Source: an uncultured Paracoccaceae bacterium
GTDB lineage: Bacteria > Pseudomonadota > Alphaproteobacteria > Rhodobacterales > Rhodobacteraceae
DNA: 64,000 nucleotides
Assembly: GCA_947496535.1 (NCBI GenBank)
Contig: CANMDE010000001.1
Coordinates: forward strand, 985,740 to 1,049,739
Direction of reading: 5' to 3'
The notes under the pieces are model-generated. The model saw only the letters and a program-made list of their open reading frames with translations. It was not told the DNA's origin and ran no database searches. Position numbers and translations under genes: made by a program. Each line of letters opens with the position of its first letter. Within the stretch, counting starts at the first letter, position 1. Shown here one piece after another: positions 58,877-64,000 of the stretch.

Positions 58877-59295
58877 CCCATGTCATCGCACTGTCGGAGC
58901 CAAATCGCGCGGAAGAGCTGCTCAGAACACTGCGCAGCGGTTTGGATGATGAAACCTATCACGCGCGGCTGAAAAACGCGCTTGCCAATGGTTACTGCAT
59001 TCTGGCTGTAGAGGACGGCGATAGGCTATTTGCAGTGTTAGGGTATCGTTTCACGTTTGATCTGTGCTGGGGCAAAACGCTTTATGTTGATGATCTCGTC
59101 GTGTTGCCTGAGCTGCGTGGCGGTGGGCATGGCAGCATGCTGCTGGATGAGGCAAAGACCATCGCACAGGACGCAGAGTGCGATCACGTCCGGCTTTGCA
59201 GTGGATTGAAGCGGCGCGATGCGCATCGCTTTTACGAAACCAACGGCTTCTCTGGCTTTAGCAAACAATTCATCCTTCCTGTAAAAGGCATCTGA
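58873..59295 (+). CDS. GNAT family N-acetyltransferase
   Basis: LYVDDLVVLPELRGGGHGSMLLDEAKTIAQDAECDHVRLCSGLKRRDAHRFYETNGF. Confidence 0.9.
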   Translation: MTHVIALSEPNRAEELLRTLRSGLDDETYHARLKNALANGYCILAVEDGDRLFAVLGYRFTFDLCWGKTLYVDDLVVLPELRGGGHGSMLLDEAKTIAQDAECDHVRLCSGLKRRDAHRFYETNGFSGFSKQFILPVKGI

Positions 59296-59296
59296 T

Positions 59297-60616
59297 ATGT
59301 CCCATGTTTTTCCGCGCCATTGTCATTCCGACCTCCCCGTCGCCGTGGCGGGGGACGGTTGCTTTTTGATTGATCACACCGGCAAACGTTACTTTGATGG
59401 GTCCGGGGGTGCAGCAGTGTCGTGTCTGGGCCATTCCAATGCGCGGGTGACGCAGGCAATCAAGGATCAGGTTGATAAGCTGGCCTTTGCCCACACCGGG
59501 TTCTTCACGTCCGATCCCGCCGAAGAGCTGGCAGAGCTTTTGATCGAACACGCTCCCGGCGATCTGGACCGCGTCTACTTCGTGTCGGGTGGATCAGAGG
59601 CGGTCGAGGCAGCGATCAAGCTTGCTCGCCAGTTTCATCTAGAAAACGGAGAGCCACAGCGCGAGCACGTGATCGCACGGCGCCAAAGCTACCATGGTAA
59701 CACGCTGGGTGCGCTGTCGGCTGGGGGGAACGCGATGCGGCGTAAGCAATTCGCGCCGCTTCTTGTGGGGATGAGCCATATTGCACCCTGCTATGAATAC
59801 GCCGAACGCAGTGAGAACGAGACCATGCGGGCCTACGGTCAGCGGGTTGCCAATGAACTTGAAGAAGAAATCCTGCGCCTTGGTGCGGACAGGGTAATCG
59901 CATTTCTTGCTGAACCGGTTGTTGGGGCGACGCTGGGCGCGGTGGCAGCGGTGGACGGGTACTTCACCCGTATTCGCGAGATTTGTGACCAATACGGCGT
60001 GTTGTTGATTTTGGACGAGGTCATGTGCGGAATGGGACGCACCGGCCATTTATTTGCCTGTTCAGCCGAAGATGTGGCACCGGATATTCTGTGCATCGCT
60101 AAGGGTCTTGGGGCGGGATATCAGCCTATCGGCGCTATGCTGTGCACCAAGAAAATCTATGATGTGATTTCAGGCGGGTCTGGCTATTTCCAGCATGGGC
60201 ATACGTATGTTGGCCATCCGGTTGCAGCGGCAGCGGCCTGTGCTGTGGTCAGGGAAATAATTGAACGCGATCTTGTGGAGCAAGTGCGTGACAGCGGCGC
60301 CTATTTCGCAACGCAGCTCCGCCAACGGTTCGGCCAACATCCCCATGTCGGGGACATTCGCGGTCGTGGTCTGTTTTGGGGGATCGAGTTTGTCGAAGAC
60401 CGCGCATCCAAGACGCCATTTGACCCAAGTCACGGTCTTGCCGGCAAGATCAAGAAAGCCACCTTCAAAGAGGGATTGATCTGTTATCCGATGTCCGGAA
60501 CGCGGGATGGATCCATTGGCGACCACGTTCTTTTCGCGCCGCCCTATATCGCAACTGAGGCCGAGTTGGACGGTGCGGTGGACAGTCTGGCGCGCGCACT
60601 AAACGCTGTAATTTAG
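59297..60616 (+). CDS. class III PLP-dependent aminotransferase
   Basis: FVSGGSEAVEAAIKLARQFH...LILDEVMCGMGRTGHLFACSAEDVAPDILCIAKGLGAGYQPIGAML. Confidence 0.92.
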   Translation: MSHVFPRHCHSDLPVAVAGDGCFLIDHTGKRYFDGSGGAAVSCLGHSNARVTQAIKDQVDKLAFAHTGFFTSDPAEELAELLIEHAPGDLDRVYFVSGGSEAVEAAIKLARQFHLENGEPQREHVIARRQSYHGNTLGALSAGGNAMRRKQFAPLLVGMSHIAPCYEYAERSENETMRAYGQRVANELEEEILRLGADRVIAFLAEPVVGATLGAVAAVDGYFTRIREICDQYGVLLILDEVMCGMGRTGHLFACSAEDVAPDILCIAKGLGAGYQPIGAMLCTKKIYDVISGGSGYFQHGHTYVGHPVAAAAACAVVREIIERDLVEQVRDSGAYFATQLRQRFGQHPHVGDIRGRGLFWGIEFVEDRASKTPFDPSHGLAGKIKKATFKEGLICYPMSGTRDGSIGDHVLFAPPYIATEAELDGAVDSLARALNAVI

Positions 60617-60695
60617 AGCTATACCCGAAGTGATTGTCTCAAAGGGACTTTTGCATGAAGTGGGACGGACAGCAGACAGGTTGCCATCTATACGA

Positions 60696-61403
60696 TTAGA
60701 CAGCAAAGCCGAACAGGCTTCTGATAAAGGAGATCTCGCTTTCGACACCTTGCGGCCTGTTGTGGATGTGCCCGTTCTTGATTGTTCGTATCTTCTCCGT
60801 GCACCGCAATGTCGCTTTCACCTATCGGTGTGATCTAAAGCTCTGCCGATATCCGAGCAATCGCTTCAGGGCAGCATGATCCCCTTCGATCAGGTTGTTC
60901 AGATACTTGTGATTGGTATGTATGACATAGTCGAAATGCGGATCGTACCGATGATTGATTTCCTGGATCACCTTTCGATAGGTCGGTGCTTTGTCCGTGC
61001 AGATCGAAACTGGACGGTGCAGCCGGACCCGTTCAATTGACCTGTTTAAGAAAGCTTTGGCAGCCTTGGCATGCCGCGTTGCCGTCAATCTAAAGCCCGG
61101 TAATTGGCTGTTTGCATCGATTGCGCGCCATACGTAGCACAATCTCTCACACACGTGAAGATAGGTTTCATCCAAGTGCCAGTTGAGACTGGCACGATAG
61201 AGGTGATTTTCTCTGCGCTGGGCTATCTCTGGACCAAACTCCTACACCCAACGATAGACAGTTGACCGATCCAACATCAGACTGCGTTCGCCAAGCAAAT
61301 CCGCCACGCCTTGGTAAGACACTGGATATCTCAGATACATACGCACCGCGTATAGAATGATGGTTGCAGGAAGACGATGGCGCCCGAAATACTGAGAATC
61401 CAC
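60696..61403 (-). pseudogene. IS6-family transposase pseudogene with two in-frame TAG codons
   Basis: Single 235-codon frame from GTG 61403 to TAA 60696: ...RHRLPATIILYAVRMYLRYPVSYQGVADLLGERSLMLDRSTVYRWV*EFGPEIAQRR...LDETYLHVCERLCYVWRAID...SFRSHR*VKATLRCTEKIRTIKNGHIHN; stops at 61242-61244 and 60822-60824. Confidence 0.88.
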
Positions 61404-61461
61404 GGCGAAACCAGTTATTGCGATCGTCCTGCAAATATTACTCAGCCACCAAAAAAGACAT

Positions 61462-63717
61462 CTACATCAAGATGCCTTCTTCGATAGCCAGCCAACCCAG
61501 TACTTCGTCTGCATGATTGACTTCCCGATTGCGCGATTTTTCTTCTTGGATATAGGCTGAAAAGCCTTCTTCATCTAAGTTGTCTAACCGTGTCGTGGCC
61601 GTGTCCGGACCTCTCATTGTTTGCATATCAGCGAACAAAGCAGGACTTTCATCATAGGCTTCGGCGAACACGAAAGTATCGATCACCTCGTCGGTTTGTG
61701 CTCCGGTCACATTGGCTTCGAAACCGTCACCGCTACCCGTTTCAATTGCAATCCAGTCTACGGTTTCAATTGCGTGAACACCATCCGCTGCTTCTTCTTC
61801 CTGAAGCGAAACAGAAAATCCGTCGGAGGTAACCGAATTGATCCGGGTCGTCACGGCGCTGCTGTCGTTGACTCCGTTCACATCGGCAAAGACGATCGCA
61901 TCGTCCAAATCGGTGCCAAAACTCTGAACGCTTGCCGTTGTTCCGACTTGGGCACTGTCGGCGACCAAGGTTGTTCCGTCTTCCAACTCATGTGTTCCGC
62001 GCGATACAGCCATCCAACTTATCGTTTCGGCAATATGCGCCCCGCCAAGATAATCCCATTCATCCAGCTGAAATTCGAAGCCATCCTCTGTTACGTTTTG
62101 AATGCGGATGGTCGCTGGATCACCCCCATTTGAAGTGGGGGGGCCCATAACAATGACAGCATCTTCGATGGTTTCCGTAAAGCTTACGGTGTGCCATTGA
62201 TCGCTGTTTGCTTGGGCAAAGTTGACCGAACCAACTTCTCCAAAGCTTTGATCATCGGGTGAACCGATATCTGTCGCATCGATAATCAATGACGCGAGCA
62301 CATCTTCCACGTCGACGTCTTCAACTCGCAGCATGAAGGTGTTGTCACCAGCACCGCCCCAACTGCCGCCCCACATGACCACTGAATCACCGAACTGCCC
62401 AACCGTGAGTTTCGAAGCATCTTGGGCGTCATCCGTCGATCGTACGCCGGTAAAGTCGAAAGCGCTCACATCGATCAAATCACCGTTTCCGAAATTGAAA
62501 ATCTGATCCATCGATCCCGAATCGTTGGAATCTCCAGGCTCGAAAACAAAGCGCTCTTCTGCGTCGCTTCCCGTAAAGCGTTCTTGTTCGCTGGTCGCAT
62601 TGATGATCGTCAAATCATCGTCAGTGGGTGTCAATGGATCAACGATCTCATTGACTGTTACATCAACACTCCCGGTCGCCGTGCCTCCATTACCATCAGA
62701 GATGGTGTAGTCGAAGGTATCCGTGCCGAAAAAACCTGCATCTGGAACATAATCAATCGTACCGTCGGTATTTATCGAAACTGTGCCGCTGTCTGCATCA
62801 CCGATAGCCGATACAGACAAAACGTCATCATCCGGATCACTGTCGTTCGCTAATACGCTGATGGTTACTGCAACATCCTCGTCCGTTTCTGCCTCATCAT
62901 TCTCGGCGACCGGTAGCCCATTGCTGTCGTCATCATCGACAGTGCTGTCGTCAGAGATATCTAATCTGTCGTCAGTCGTCACAACTTCCCAGGCTAATTC
63001 TTGAAAATAGGTTGCCAGCTCTTGCGACGGCGTTGTGTAGTCTACGCCATAGATATTTTCGAAGTGGATCGGTAACCCTACCGGACTTTCTTCATGAATA
63101 GTCGCGTATTGAACCATCGTCATGAAGTAATGACCAATATCGTTAAGGTGTATTGCATCGGCAAAAATATCGCGAATATCATCGATTCCCGGAACCAGAC
63201 CAAGTTCAATCTCGTCGTAAAGCCGTGCCATTGCAGAGCCCATCGGAATGACCTGGACTTCTGGCTGGCCAGGTTCAAGCGTTGCATTGACGCTATCTAC
63301 GATGGACTGCCAGACTTCTAAGTCCGTATCCAAACTTTCCCGCCACGTACTCGGTTCCGTAATCCGCGTCCACGTTTCGTGGATGAATACTTTAGCATCC
63401 GGATTGTTTGAAACAGCAAGGTCATAATATCGCTGCGCGTATTCGAATGTATCAGAAAACCGGATGTGATTTTGTACCACGACAGCCTCGGTTAAGATCA
63501 ATACATCTACGTCGCCAGACTCAAGCAGCACCTGGGAGTCGTTGGATCGTGTATGCGAATTGTCCCAACTCCACTTGATAGATGAACCATTGATGATCTG
63601 TGACCAAATGGTGCTTTCATCATCGAAGCTATTGACCACGTTTCTCATGTAGTCTGGTGACTTTTGCGAAAATAAACTGTGTCCAACAAAAAGAATGTCA
63701 GTATCGGATGTCGGCAT
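61462..63717 (-). CDS. large multidomain exported/surface protein: N-terminal SGNH-hydrolase-like domain, cadherin/VCBS-like domain, three C-terminal tandem modules
   Basis: Block I-like ILFVGHSLFS, block V-like DAIHLNDIGHY; PVAENDEAETDEDVAVTISVLANDSDPDDD...; repeats ending ETISWMAVSRG, ETVDWIAIETG, EVLGWLAIEEG. Confidence 0.8.
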   Translation of the reverse strand: MPTSDTDILFVGHSLFSQKSPDYMRNVVNSFDDESTIWSQIINGSSIKWSWDNSHTRSNDSQVLLESGDVDVLILTEAVVVQNHIRFSDTFEYAQRYYDLAVSNNPDAKVFIHETWTRITEPSTWRESLDTDLEVWQSIVDSVNATLEPGQPEVQVIPMGSAMARLYDEIELGLVPGIDDIRDIFADAIHLNDIGHYFMTMVQYATIHEESPVGLPIHFENIYGVDYTTPSQELATYFQELAWEVVTTDDRLDISDDSTVDDDDSNGLPVAENDEAETDEDVAVTISVLANDSDPDDDVLSVSAIGDADSGTVSINTDGTIDYVPDAGFFGTDTFDYTISDGNGGTATGSVDVTVNEIVDPLTPTDDDLTIINATSEQERFTGSDAEERFVFEPGDSNDSGSMDQIFNFGNGDLIDVSAFDFTGVRSTDDAQDASKLTVGQFGDSVVMWGGSWGGAGDNTFMLRVEDVDVEDVLASLIIDATDIGSPDDQSFGEVGSVNFAQANSDQWHTVSFTETIEDAVIVMGPPTSNGGDPATIRIQNVTEDGFEFQLDEWDYLGGAHIAETISWMAVSRGTHELEDGTTLVADSAQVGTTASVQSFGTDLDDAIVFADVNGVNDSSAVTTRINSVTSDGFSVSLQEEEAADGVHAIETVDWIAIETGSGDGFEANVTGAQTDEVIDTFVFAEAYDESPALFADMQTMRGPDTATTRLDNLDEEGFSAYIQEEKSRNREVNHADEVLGWLAIEEGILM

Positions 63718-63923
63718 TGTAACCTCATATAAATTAAGTAACTAAAATCGGTCGATGTTAATGACGACTTGATATCCTTGATTTGTGTGGGTGAGAAATA
63801 GAACCGCCCAGTAGAGCAAAATATTGCCGATCAGAGGGCTCTAAGAGCTTTTGCGGAACCTCTCAGTAGTTAGAAAACTCCGCACACACTTGAGGGATTA
63901 GACCGTCCCCACCATCAAAATCA

Positions 63924-64000
63924 TGAGGTGCCCCTAGATTTGTAGACGCTTTGCTTGGTAATTTTGGAACCAAGGAGAGACGGATATGAGTAAGGGAATA
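63924..64000 (+). mobile_element. possible left end of an IS element with a truncated first ORF (ATG at 63986)
   Basis: TGAGGTGCCCCTAGATTTGTAGACGC... TG-starting end-like sequence, then AAGGAGAG RBS and ATGAGTAAGGGAATA; cut by window edge. Confidence 0.3.

Noticed and set aside
61168-61434. 88-aa ORF MQDDRNNWFRRGFSVFRAPSSSC...
   Set aside because: Out of frame with the transposase reading frame, which continues as RHRLPATIILYAVRMYLRYPVSYQGVADLLGERS; coincidental ORF.
1-64000. CRISPR array, rRNA, tRNA, prophage or known defence system
   Set aside because: No regularly spaced repeats, no recognisable RNA genes, phage structural genes or defence effectors were seen in the sequence or ORF track.

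Overview
This 64 kb window looks like the chromosome of a marine alphaproteobacterium, probably Rhodobacteraceae/roseobacter; that is inferred from gene families only. It is dense in transporters and catabolic operons. From left to right: a branched-chain amino acid-type ABC operon (minus strand) divergent from a DUF2083/ScfR-like XRE regulator; a signalling block of receiver, small membrane protein, Na+:solute symporter-histidine kinase fusion and a SpoA (FliM/FliN C-terminal) protein; assorted genes including nitroreductase, GapR/DUF2312 and an Fe3+-type ABC permease; an xylB / two unknown proteins / glycerate kinase operon; a di-heme peroxidase head-to-head with a Sel1 protein; a TRAP operon joined to flavin reductase, aldo-keto reductase and an SsuD-like LLM monooxygenase, divergent from GntR-Gfo/Idh/MocA; a polyamine-type ABC operon with an aldehyde dehydrogenase; a hexuronate locus (TRAP, GarR-like, uxuB, uxaC); a TAXI-TRAP/UspA and RpiR locus divergent from a GcvT-type FAD oxidoreductase, BKACE, GNAT and class III aminotransferase operon; and an accessory right end with an IS6-family pseudogene carrying two in-frame amber codons, a large SGNH-hydrolase/cadherin-like/tandem-module protein, and a possible second IS at the edge. 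The strongest candidates for undescribed biology are (i) the TRAP-linked operon resembling sulfo-SMO sulfoquinovose desulfonation, with a Gfo/Idh protein that might be an oxidoreductive glycosidase, and (ii) the GcvT/BKACE/aminotransferase pathway. A hairpin also sits directly after the solute-binding-protein gene in all four SBP-first transport operons. No rRNA, tRNA or CRISPR array was recognised. All functional calls come from reading translations by eye; no database search was run.
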